A stretch of 64,000 nt of DNA from the NCBI RefSeq assembly GCF_905147045.1, contig NC_065899.1:3174501-3238500 (forward strand). The letters are read 5' to 3'. Origin of the DNA: Nymphalis io. Taxonomy: Eukaryota; Arthropoda; Insecta; Lepidoptera; Nymphalidae. Position numbers and translations under genes: made by a program. The notes under the pieces were generated by a model. The model saw only the letters and a program-made list of their open reading frames with translations. It did not search any database and was not told where the DNA came from. Every line of letters starts with the position of its first letter. The stretch's first letter is position 1. Shown here piece by piece: positions 22,761-35,300 of this stretch.

Positions 22761-23099
22761 GTGTCACACTTCGTCATAACAGGTACGAAGATCATTGCAA
22801 AAAGAAGGCAATAATTTAAATAAAACCTGTAAGTATATGTACAATTCTAACCAAGGTTAATTTTAAAAATATATTTGAAGCATTATAAATTCGAAATGTT
22901 TTATGTTCATTATTTTTAGTATTATGACTCGTAAACGGCCTGGAATGAATTTTTTTTCATAATGTTATGAATTATGTTATTAAACAAAACATGATCATTA
23001 CATAAAGAAACAATTTGCTATGTTTGTATTTTTTGGAAATTTTGAAAATTGGAAATGCATGAGCTTCTGAAGCTCTTTTTGCACGGCAAAGGTATGATG

Positions 23100-23406
23100 T
23101 CGGTTTGAATTACAAGGTAGAGCGTGGCACTAAGTGCGCAAGTTAACGCAGCGCCGGCGCTCGTTCAATGGAAAGGTATGAGTTAATGGAGATAAGTCAG
23201 TGCAAGTTTTTTCGCTCGGTTGCGGTAACCGACCGCCACGATGTCGGCGCCACGACGGCGACGATAACCGTCCATTCGCTCGTCCGCCGGCACACACGCC
23301 TGGCGTCCGCACCACGCCGCGCGCTCACTCTATTCATATCAATGGTGTTTGTGCATCTTTACAGGAAAATACTTTAAAACAGCCGGGGACATCGAATAAT
23401 TACATC
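23100..23406 (+). promoter_or_regulatory. GC-rich 5' leader/promoter zone of the + strand SLC22 gene
   Basis: Base composition shifts sharply from AT-rich to GC/CpG-rich just before the start codon at 23407 (for example GCAGCGCCGGCGCTCG). A splice acceptor-like CATCTTTACAG ends at 23364 and a donor-like GGAAAGGTATGAG lies at 23170-23181. A short intron may therefore split the 5' leader. The transcription start is not resolved. Confidence 0.4.
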
Positions 23407-23449
23407 ATGGACAAGGAACACGCTTTAGAAGACATGATGGGCAAACTGG
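23407..23449 (+). CDS. Exon 1 of the + strand SLC22 gene
   Basis: This 43-nt coding exon, MDKEHALEDMMGKL plus one base, is followed by the donor GGTAAGTG. The split codon is completed by exon 2 to give Gly, so the join reads MMGKLGDFGRYQ, a typical SLC22 N-terminus. Confidence 0.85.
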
Positions 23450-26400
23450 GTAAGTGATCTGATTGCTTAAAACATATGGTCCGCAAATTTCTTATATGTT
23501 ACGGAAAAGTCACATAAATTATTACTACTTATTTAAAAAAATCTATTTAACTTGTGTTGGAAATAACTGGCCTGTTTCTTGGTCAAGCAAGTCTTGCAGT
23601 CAGAATACCAATTGCACGTGTCGCAAGCTTCGTATAGGGACGAGTATTCAAGTAAGCGCCAAAGAGCTTTCATTTTTAAATGAACTTTAGTTTGTACGGT
23701 TACTTCACTTATTTGTTTCCTATAGTACCTTAAATTATTTATATGTTATTGTTTTTAACAATTAGGTAAAATAACGTTAATGTTAAAAACGTAATCGTAT
23801 TAGAAACTACATATATACCATTATTTTCATAAAAACAATAATTTTAATCACCTGGATAGTATCGAGGACCGTTAGTTAACAATATTGTTAATAAGCGAGC
23901 TGGGCCTATGAGTTCGTTTATTTAGATTTTTTTTTTGTGTTAAAGAAATACTTGTAACAATTATTCTTATTCGATTTATAAACAAACAACATATTTAAAA
24001 TATAAATGAACTCTTCTTAAAGTATCAATTGTTTTAATATTCTGCAAAGTTTTAAATCATAAGTAGCGACGACATAATTGACGGTTTTCTGAAAAATTCT
24101 TCAACAATTTGCATAAATAATATATTAATAATTATGGAAACTATTCAGTATATTCATTTTGTAATGGAAATTTCGTAGAATTGGTAACCTTGAACACTCG
24201 TGTACAGAACATGAATATAAATTACGAATATATATATATGAAATATGGAAGTCGTAAAGTATCGTAAACAATTTAATTTATTCTCTTCCACAATAATATC
24301 TCAAGAGATTGTATGTGACCAGTATAAAATATAAACATAATATTAACCTTTAAATTAAAATGTTATTACGTATTTATTTAATCGGACTATGCTTTTTGTG
24401 TCAGAACTTTACTTATGTCGCATAGTTTTATAGTTCAATGACCTGTTTGTAAATACAAAACAAAAGGAACACATTTATTAATAATCTTTTGTTTACAAAG
24501 GTTTATTATTAATTTCTTGATTTCGAATTTATTTTTAAGCGTTATTTTGGAAAACTTAAAAGTTATCCTCAATATCCAAATGATATATATTCAATTGTTT
24601 TTTTATTTATCTTCATATTACTTTCTCTATTTTAGTTGCGTTTCATTTCGACCTTTCATCGGTTCAGATCATTGTGTTCTGTTCAGCTCATATTTTTATT
24701 TGTCAATTTCTTTTCATTTAGAAAAAAAGGTAACAATGATTTAAAGTAGGTATTAAATAAATTATCACTTTCTAAATTGAGTCACGTATATAATTTTTTT
24801 CGAAACTACCTAATTGTAACTTAAAATTCACGCTAAATACAATTGTAAGAATAGCACAGAGTATATATTATATATTGATTAAGATAAACCATAAATATTG
24901 ATAGAAATAAAGACTTACATTTAAAATATAGCAGGTTGTATATGTTGTTATTTTAAAGCTGACTGCCAACCTTCGCTAGTCGGAGTGGCACCCGAAGAAG
25001 AAGAAGAAGGTTGTATATGTATATTATAGTTAAATACGCGCTTACCTGTGTCACATTGTTTCTTCTCATATATGTATCAAATATCAACTTCTTGGTTTTC
25101 TCAAGGGCTTATAATATTTATAACATTATGATAGTAAGTAAATAGCAACAGCCGGTCAAAGTGGAGTGGATCACATGGAGCTCATTCCATTACGCTGCTC
25201 CAATGCACTTCGATGGGTATAGATGTGGCAGAATTTCGCTGAACACATGTGGGCTTCCTCAGGATGTCTTCCTTTACGGCCATGCGTGAGATGGTTTTGC
25301 AAAAATTAATAAAGCAAATAAAAACATAGTAGGTACAAGTACTTTTTGGACCGGCAATGTTCGGTTAATGTTCACGTATTTTATCCACTGGGCCATCGAA
25401 TGTTGCTCTTATAATATATAACAGTATGAATACGCATATTAATTTTTGTAAATGATTCGTTGTTTAATTTTTTATTCTACTTTAATGTAATCAAACAACT
25501 TGTTTAGTCGTTGTAGATATGCATCAATTACACGAAACATAAAATAAAGTTAATTCTAAAAATACATCGTTCAAATGAAGTTTGAGTAGTTTTACGTCAA
25601 TACTAGGGTTGCCATTTTTTTACCTACATTTTTTATTAAAATAATATTTAAAAAAAACCGAAATGTCAGGTTTTTAACCGATTTATATAAAAAAAAAACA
25701 TATTTGTACATGCGAATGTACGAATTTGGTAATATTATTGTTTCTTATTGAAAATCTAAGCATAATTTATTCAAGTACTCTTACGAGTCATTTTACAAGA
25801 TTCTATCGAGAAAAAACTCACTAATTACTCTTTTCCAACAGTTAAATTCCATAGTGAATTAATATTAAATCCTACATGGAAATCAAGATTGCTATTCATA
25901 CAATCTATAATAGAATATTTTATCGAATACTACGCCTTATTAATAAGTGTTTTTTTTATTTTTTTTAATAAGGCGTAGTTTTATTAAAAATGTATAGTTC
26001 ATAAATTTATTATTTGACACAGCTTAAATATTTGAAGAATTTTATTATAGAAGCGAACTTGCCTTAGGACGTATAAATCGACTTTGTTGGGACGGAAATC
26101 TGATGTGGTGTAAAAATATATTTTTTTTTACCTCTCTTGTTTCTATTACATTTTACATTTGAATGATGACCGAATAATGTAACTCGTTGTTCGAATTGTA
26201 ATCGTAATTGAAAATGGTAATAAATTAAAATTTTATTTGATTTAGTAAAGCAAAAATGTTACATTCAAGGCGTGCTACTTTCCGTCATGTTCCGTCAGGA
26301 CATTTAAAATTACGAAGTATGGACGTCCCGGGAAATACGGGACGTGTGGCAATACTAATCATTAACCCAATCTTATTACTTGGCCAGTGGCCTCTACTCA

Positions 26401-29400
26401 TGATAAAGTGTTTGCTTAAGCTATTTATATAAATTTTCTTAAGACATCTTTAAAGAAATAATTAACGTTTCCATGTTAAGGCTAAAGCAATTTATTTCAT
26501 TTTAACACTTTTTATAATTAATTGACCGTGACTATATTGTCCTGCTCGATAGTTATGACGTAGGTTTAACAATACCAAATCAAAAAAAAAACATTCCTAT
26601 AAATAAAAAATGATGATTTGTATTATCTTGAATTAGTATTAAATAAGGAGGTTACATAGCTAATCACTTTGATGTTTTTTTTCACGTAACAAGGTACTCG
26701 TAAATGTCCGACCACTTATAAAATTTTAACAACGGGTGGATAGAACTGTTTGTTTTCTGAAAAATTGATAATAAAGTTATACGTGTATACACGAATATAA
26801 AAATGACAATACAATTTATCATTTATATTTAGTTTCAGTATCGTAGTGGATCGATCTGGCTAGGATACAGTATTCAAAGTTCCTTGACAATATATACATT
26901 CATACTATATTTTTCGATCACGTAGCTCAAATCTAATTGATCATATAAATTTGTAAATTAATTATTTATAACCGAATAGTAGATACCGTGACAAATGCCT
27001 TTGGCCTATAATTTTTGTTAATGATGCCTGAAACCTAACCTTTAGCGTGTGCGCATAACCATGACCGTTGCGTTGCTTAGTCGTCAAACAATTATCGGAT
27101 TTAATATAATATAAATAGATTTTAATAGTTTTATGTCTTCTTAAGCTTAAGACATCAAAGTTGATACGGTTATTGAAAATCGAACACGGACAGTGCACAA
27201 AGTTTTCTATTTGACTACTAATGTGGTCTGATCTCTTGAACCTGTTGAATTTTAAATAGAAAGGGCATATCATGTAATGGAAACATTGATAACAAAAATG
27301 AAAAAAAAATGTTCATAATAAAATCAATCTAAACATTGAACTGTGAATGAAGATTTATACGATACGACTGGGTTTTATTTTTGGTGGTAAAGCAATATCA
27401 TACGAAAATTGCAATAGGTGAAGATTTAAATATTAATATGGAATCATAAAAGAACATGGATAACAAAATATCACTTGTCTTAAGATAATAAAAAAACACT
27501 ACAAAAAACAAACAAATTTCAGATAATTCAGGACCCAGGACAACTTCTTGGACCTCTATTTTTCTTGTACTATATAATTGGAATCCACCATGATGTGGGT
27601 CTCGTACTCGTACATATATGTTCGCAGTCTTAACAATTTTCATTCATCAAGAAAAATATTCATACAACAAAAAATAAAAACAGTAGATAAACTAGAAACC
27701 TATTTAAAATGCTAATAAACATTATGCATGACGATAACATAATTAAAATTGACCCAATTATTTTATTTGAAATTTTTATAATTATTTTTTATTAGAAAAA
27801 CGAAAAATTGTTGATTCATATAATATAACACGTTTTATGCATACTGTTTCAATCATTAAATGTTTTATATTATATTCTAATGATAACGATACTAGACTAA
27901 TAATGTATGTATGTTCCTACAATTATGATAAATTGTACATTATATGTGAATAAAATACAAAAAAAAAATGTGAAATCACTTCGGTGTTGCTTTTTTTATG
28001 TAGAATGACGTATTTTTTTCTTTAAAAAAAATGATAACGGGTCCATCTGTAGTAAGTGGTCGCTCATAGATACTGTGAGAAATACTCACCTTACATCGTC
28101 ACCATCAACCAAGGGAACTAAGATATTATGTTCCTTGTACATAGCAATAGTAATGGTAGTAATAGTTCCGGTTTGAATGATAAAACCGGAACACAACAAT
28201 TACTAAGTTTTGTTATGTTATGAATGGGTGGTACCTACCCATGGAAGAAATGATGTAAATTAGTTTATGAAGTTTTTAAAATGTGTGAACTGACACTAGC
28301 TTGATGCAATCGGAAAAATGTTGACTGTCATGTAAAACAAAAACAGAATAAGATAAGTAGTTTAAAACTAAAAGTAGAACTAAATAAACCAGTTTTGTTT
28401 CTGATACGCACCGCTAAGATCTGGAATACCCTCCCGACCTCTGTTTTTCCCACCACCTACAATATGGGTACCTTCAAGTCTAGAGTGAATAGGCATCTTC
28501 TAGGCAAGCGCGCTCCATCTTAGACTGTATTATCACTTTCCATCAGGTGTGATAACAGTCAAGCGTTAGCTTATATACTTAAAAAAAAGAAAAAAAACAG
28601 TTCTTCTATGAATGAATACTACTGGTAAGTAAGACGAGATCCCAATAAATAGACCAGAGAGATCCAAACAAAAACCGCAGTTATTCTTGATTTTTTTAAA
28701 ATTTGTAATTCATCTTGTGCTCGGCGGTAAAGAAAAATTTCGCGAGGAAAACGTTTATTTTTAAATTAAGTTCAGTATAGGTAATACTGTAATAATGCGC
28801 AGTAAGGTTATTCTAATTCCTTCTCATTATATACTTACATGTAAAACCAGTTGATTTAATAAAATGTATTTTAATTACGCATTATGCACAATATTTTAAT
28901 GCGTCGAAATGAATCGTAAGTTTTCATAATATTATTATTATTGTTCCGCTTTATCTAATGTTTTTTATCAAGGAATGCTTGACACATCTCCGACCGATTT
29001 CGATTCGTCCATGGAGTTTTATGATAATGGGAATCATATCCCTGAGACATGTCGATGCTCGTCAATAAATAAGCGTAACTGGGACATATTTTATATATTG
29101 ATTTTCTACTGTAATCATATAAAAATATATATAATATAAAAAAGAGGCCGTCACGGGAGGCGCTGAAGATGTGAAACATCGAATTTTATGGTAAAGTCAT
29201 CAAATAAACAATAAATAACGAATATATAATATACGCGCAACACACTAGAGTATAAACGCGGAGACGGAGGAGGTAACAAGAAAATAGAGCGTCTTGTCGT
29301 TTGTCGTCACGGGATACGAGTCGGTCTAACCCCATAAGGGCGCCAAAAGGTGTATCTCATATATAAATGAATATAAAACGTTATATATTTAGGTAAGGTT

Positions 29401-32266
29401 GAGCATTTAGATTTGATTCCCATGACTTTGACTTCAAATTATGTAACTTGTCAAATACAACAGATAAACCTAAGCGAAGTGATAACCTTGTGACGGTTCA
29501 ATGATACATACTGATACGGCTTACATTTTAATTAATTATTAATATCAAGATTTTTTCTAAATCGCGTATTCAAGAAACAGAGTGATTCTAAAGCACCTAA
29601 ATTATAATTTAAAGGGATTTATAGAACAAGTATATCTTATCAAAGGTTATAATCAAGCAACCAACACTCCGTTTTCATGTGCTTAATTTGTGTTTATCTC
29701 GAGAAAAAAAACCTGCGTGTTTCGATTATTATTATGTGTTCTAATTAATTTATTATATTATAATTAATCCTCGTTGGAACAGTATTGTAAAAAGTTCCAA
29801 GCCTCTCCTGAAGAGAAAAGGCCCCATACCTAGCAGTGTTTTTTGGGCTATTATTCTCATGAAAGAGAAGGCGATTTTGCAACCAGGATATATAACAATG
29901 TAGAGTTTTATTAATTATTTCTTTCACTATATTAGAAAAAAAATCAATAATATACATATATTACAAAACGATTTCATAAATAAATACAGTACCAATAGTT
30001 TTATTAACGCTTATAAAGTTTATATTTGATAATTTTATTTCATTATGAAAGAAAAAATAAATTTTAATAATTAGGCCGGATTGCGTTTGTAATAAAGAAC
30101 ATAATTATCAGTTGTTGATAATGTATTATAGTTCACTTATCGCGTTATCGGTCGAAGCAACTTTATTATTACATTGCATATTGTAATTTAGATCGCTAGC
30201 ATGTATAGGTAGGTACATATAAATTATATGTTTTTGTAGATTTACACTTGAATCCTATTTGCTTACTTACCTGACTTATATAAATATAATAGAGGTAAAT
30301 TATAATAATAATCATAAAGCATTGTAACTTGTGTTTTTCGTCACGTAATTCTTAAAAATATTTAACATTCGAAATACAAATAAAATAATAAGTTTAATGT
30401 GAGCCGTTCTCATTCGCACTCTGTCCTTTTAATATTTGTTTTGTAATACCTAAGAATAGCTTATACAGCTGGTTACACGTTCTCGATTACAGTATGAAGT
30501 GCAGTTTGAACTATTTGAATATATATTTTATAATAACATTTATATATTATAACACTGTTATAATATGTTAGTCTATCAACACAAGTAATTAAAAATTGAA
30601 AATGTAATAACGATTAAACATCAAGATAAGCTACAAATATTTTATTAGAAAATACAAATTGTAATTGTATTTAACTCATAGACAGTATTAAGAATGTACC
30701 TAAACATTATGAAGGACATTGAGATGATGTTAGCTAATCTTCTTGTCACAAAATTGCAGCATTCGCAAATACGTGTAAATATTAAGTGGTTGATTGTAGT
30801 CAAGTAGCCGTACATCCGTCTATCATTAGTTCTTGTTTTGTGGAAAAGGCTTATTTACGGCTTACATGATCATCCATTAACATCGCTATCTATAAATGCC
30901 TACATTTCTTGATATTTTTTTATAACAGCAATGAAAAAAATGATAAAAAAAGCCCTTCAATTTTATTTTATTTCAAGCTATAATATTTAATAATTATTAG
31001 CGAATCTTTTCGATTTTTAAAATATATTATTCTATAAAACTATTTCTTTCCTTACTTACCTGATACGTTTAGTAATTACTTCGAGTTAAATAAAACATTT
31101 GCTGTCTGAGATAAATTTCAATTAAATATATCTTATAAAAAATCAAATAATTCGTTTAATATTTGTTATAAATAAGAGATAGTTTTAGATACGTATCTAC
31201 TCAATATTTTTACTTCATAACGTGATTTATACCAGTTTGTTAAAATTAAACATGAACAGTTAATCTGACAAGAATGTTGGCATGTAAGATGTAGAGTCAG
31301 CGTTTCTTTTGACATTCTCAAGAACTCTATATTCTTATAAAGCGAGTTTTTCATGTCAACAATAAAATTATGTAGTAGATAGGGGAAGATAGGGTATAGA
31401 TGTGCTCTTCTAGATACAAAGACCTATTAAAATTTGTTAAATTAATTAAATAAATATTCATTTATTGTACGTAAACTAACTTAGAGAGTTATGGTTGACG
31501 TCACAATAACGTTGTAAAAAGATTTTTTATTTGATAACTAACAGTAGATCTGCTACTTATAAAATAAAAAATATTGAGGCTTGAATGACAATGTACGTCC
31601 GTAGGTATATTCGTGTCTGTAATTTTAGGAAAGTGTCGTAATAGAAATGACTAAGAATCCTTACAAGTTTTTAAATTAAATTAAGGTCAGCGTTAAATCT
31701 GTAGATATTTGTTATTATTAATATTAGGGTTTCTACAAATTTTATATAGTAAGTATACGTAGGATTTTTATTGTAGAGTTGACGCTGTGAAGTAATACGC
31801 ATTACGCGTAGACAAATATTGGTAGTGAAAATACGAAACTAAACATATTCAGAAAACGTCCAATATATTGTATATTACGCCAATACCCTGCCAAGTTGCC
31901 AAGTGAATATGATATTATTGCTTTTATGATATATAAATAGCTTAAATATTAATTTATTATATCTCAGCTATTTATTTATAATACAACATCTTTAAATAGT
32001 TAATATTATGTATGATAAAAGTTATTTACTAAAGATAAATAAATACAGTTAAGTAATATAATAACTAACAATTCAAGTCAGTATAATAAAAGATAAACAA
32101 GGATTGTGTCATCTTACCACAAAATTGACTTAAATTAGACGAAATTTTTATAAACAAAACTTATTAAACTATCTCTTATTTAATTGTAACAAAAGATATA
32201 TTTTGTGACTATAATATATATGTATATATATATTATAGTCACTATATATATATATATATATTATAG

Positions 32267-32324
<58 letters not shown>

Positions 32325-35300
32325 AGCTATCGTAAAATGTCTTCGATGTTTGTTTGTGTGAAATAGTTCGGTTTAAAAGTGAAGGGCTTATGTTACATTA
32401 TAATAATGCGGCAAATTAGCGAAATATTATTAAAACATAAGATTAAAGACTGTTGAAATCCTTGGCCTAGTTATTTTCAATTGAATTCAAAACATGATAA
32501 CCAATAATACATTGGCGACCGATTCTGTAAAGCGATACTGATTCTACAATAAAAAATGTACTGTCATTCTAATTAGCTATCGTAATAATTAGGTGTTTAG
32601 TTCATTATTAAAACGAGTTAGTATCAATTTGATAACATTAAGGTTGTTTAAAAAATATAATAAAAATTGTGTCCTCTATTCAAAAAATTACCTAAAATTC
32701 CTATCTTTGTAAGGTTGACTACTGTTTTCGTTTTTACTTTGGCTTATTCAAACAACATAATTTTTTATTTACAAGTAGATTCAGTCCGCACCTTTGCTCG
32801 CGTCTGATTGGTAGGTGTTAGATATATTTATTTTTCTTGATACTCCTGATAAATTGTATGTAAAATTTCACGATGGTAGATAGATCATCGGTAGATAAGA
32901 GTGAAAGTGGAACTAGAAAAGTAACTGATAATACATTGTAAGGATAAAGTGTCTAAAGCAAAGGGAATTTTAGTTTTGAGTTAAATATGTACTTACTATT
33001 AAAACTGGTATAAAATATAACAATCATGTTAAAAATTGCTTTAATTACTATTACTCAAAGTGAAAAGAAAAACATAATTGGACAGTCACGTTAGACAACC
33101 TCGTTATTCTGTGTTACAGTTGGCAAGCATATTTCGACCTCGATGCGTTTGCAGCGCATAAGATAGTAAAATATAATTCGTGTTTTCATTTTATTCAATC
33201 AATGAAAAATTTATTATATGGAGTTGAACGAAAATTTGTTCAATTATAGTATGGATTAAAATAATTAAAACGATTCGAACGACTTCAAATTGAAATCTGC
33301 ATGAATTATTACATTAATAATAATTGAAACATTCACCTGCTAACAGCTAAATAAATAAATTTTAGTTTTGTTGTTTTCCGCAGAAAAACGTAATCGACAC
33401 GTTTCACATTTGTATTATATTCGTCAATATGGATCATCATTCTTTCAGCCATCACCTCTATACTCACCCCATTCTGTCCATAAAGTCTTCACACCGTTCA
33501 TTCATCTTTTTTCTGGTCTTCCTCTCCTTTTCCATCTATCAATGTTCATATTCATCTTCTAGTCCCATGCCATTTATCTCTTGCTATGACATGCCCATAC
33601 GATTTCCCGTCAGCTTTTCTTTGATTGCCGTGGTCACTTTCTTCCACATTACTTATGAGGAAGAAAGTGACGGCTATATTATTATATTGTCACACAACAT
33701 TTCCCTGACTCTTTGTTTTTTTTTTGTCTGGCGTATCCATCTCTCTCAATATACTAAACGTAAAAATGTTTGACAAAAACGTCACATTATTGTCGAGTTA
33801 CTTAACTAATTTGTAATTACAGCTGTTGTAATACTACTGTCAATACACAGATTTGAAGAAGATCACTAAGAAAGGATTTTGCATTTGATTTTAAGTGTTG
33901 TGCAAAACCCCATTATTCAACATTTATTGGACACCGAGAAAATAATTATGTATTATAATAGTTTATAGGATTAGATAAACGCGACAAGCCTTAAAAAGGT
34001 ATAACCGGTATTTTTAAACATTCTGCAAGCGATAGTATTTATTAAAAAATCTTAGAATAAATATAATACTATATTTGCATTTGAATTGAATTGATTGAAT
34101 CATATACGATGTATTAACTTTTATTATTAGTTACATATAATATATAGAAGGTTTTAGCATCTATTATTAAAATAACGACGAATACTTTATAAACTAATAT
34201 GTGTTTTTTTTTATTCCAGGAGATTTCGGGCGATATCAAGGCTTTCAATTCTTTCTCCATATCCTGGCAGCGATGACAGCTGGGTTACATATGCTTTCTT
34301 TGATAACTGTTGCAGCTGTACCAGAACATAGGTATTTATAGATTTAATAATAATATTATTTATTACATTGGAAATTAAGTAGGTTTACTTGATAAAATTT
34401 TATATATTTCTTGAAATAGGTTACTTTTTAAAAAATGGGTTAAAGGCGTAGATTAAGATGCTTTTTTAATATGCTTTAGATATTTTTTAAATAAAATAGA
34501 ACACTAAAATGAGTTAGTAATAAACATAAAAGAGAAATGTTCATAAATGAATCAAATTTAAAAATAACACAACGCTCGTCTTCTAATCAATTTATTATAA
34601 CCGACTATTTCAACGTCGGAATAATAGATGTCTAAAGCAGAGATTAATTAAATCTAAAAAGTAAAATTCATCCGATATTTGCTCACGAAAACTAACCGAT
34701 ATGCTAGGAATAATATGTTCTATATTAGCTAGAGTTCTATGTTTCATTAAACACATAATATTTTCCGCATGATACAGCACGCGGTGTTAAATTAAGTTTT
34801 TTTTTTTAATTCTGTCTTAGGTTACACATACATATTCATGATGCCATAATATATGTACACATGTATGATAAATAACATTAATGCATATGTTTGAGTTTTA
34901 ATATACAAAATTCTGTAATATAGAGAAGTATAATAAAGATTAGAAATACATTAGCAACATATGATAAAAACAGAATAAATCTCTCTAATATAATCTCTCT
35001 AAACCGAAATACCTTTTAAGTAGGTCAAATAACACCTAAATGCAGAGAATTCTTTTTCATCCAAATTAATTCCACTGCGGCAGTCCGACTTATCAATGGA
35101 TCATACAAATATTTGGCCAGGTCAATGAACCATTAAATAATTTAATAAAATTGTGTTATTTTTTTAATTTAAATATACTATCAATATTATAATGAATTGA
35201 TTTCAAATCAAGAGAAATAACAAATACATGTTGTTTAAATAATAATACCTTATAACACTGTTTGTTTTTCGTTTAAATATAGTTAAAATTAGTATTTTGT

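Noticed and set aside
22733..22783. TATAAG box plus a tiny exon ending CAG|GTACGA as promoter of the + strand SLC22 gene
   Set aside because: The implied first exon would be only about 20 nt, and the GC-rich zone at 23100-23406 is a better leader candidate. It remains possible but is unsupported.
23130..23457. Overlapping open frames on both strands in the GC-rich leader
   Set aside because: They are composition effects of the GC/CpG-rich leader around the true start at 23407. The Arg/Pro-rich products are typical of non-coding GC-rich DNA.
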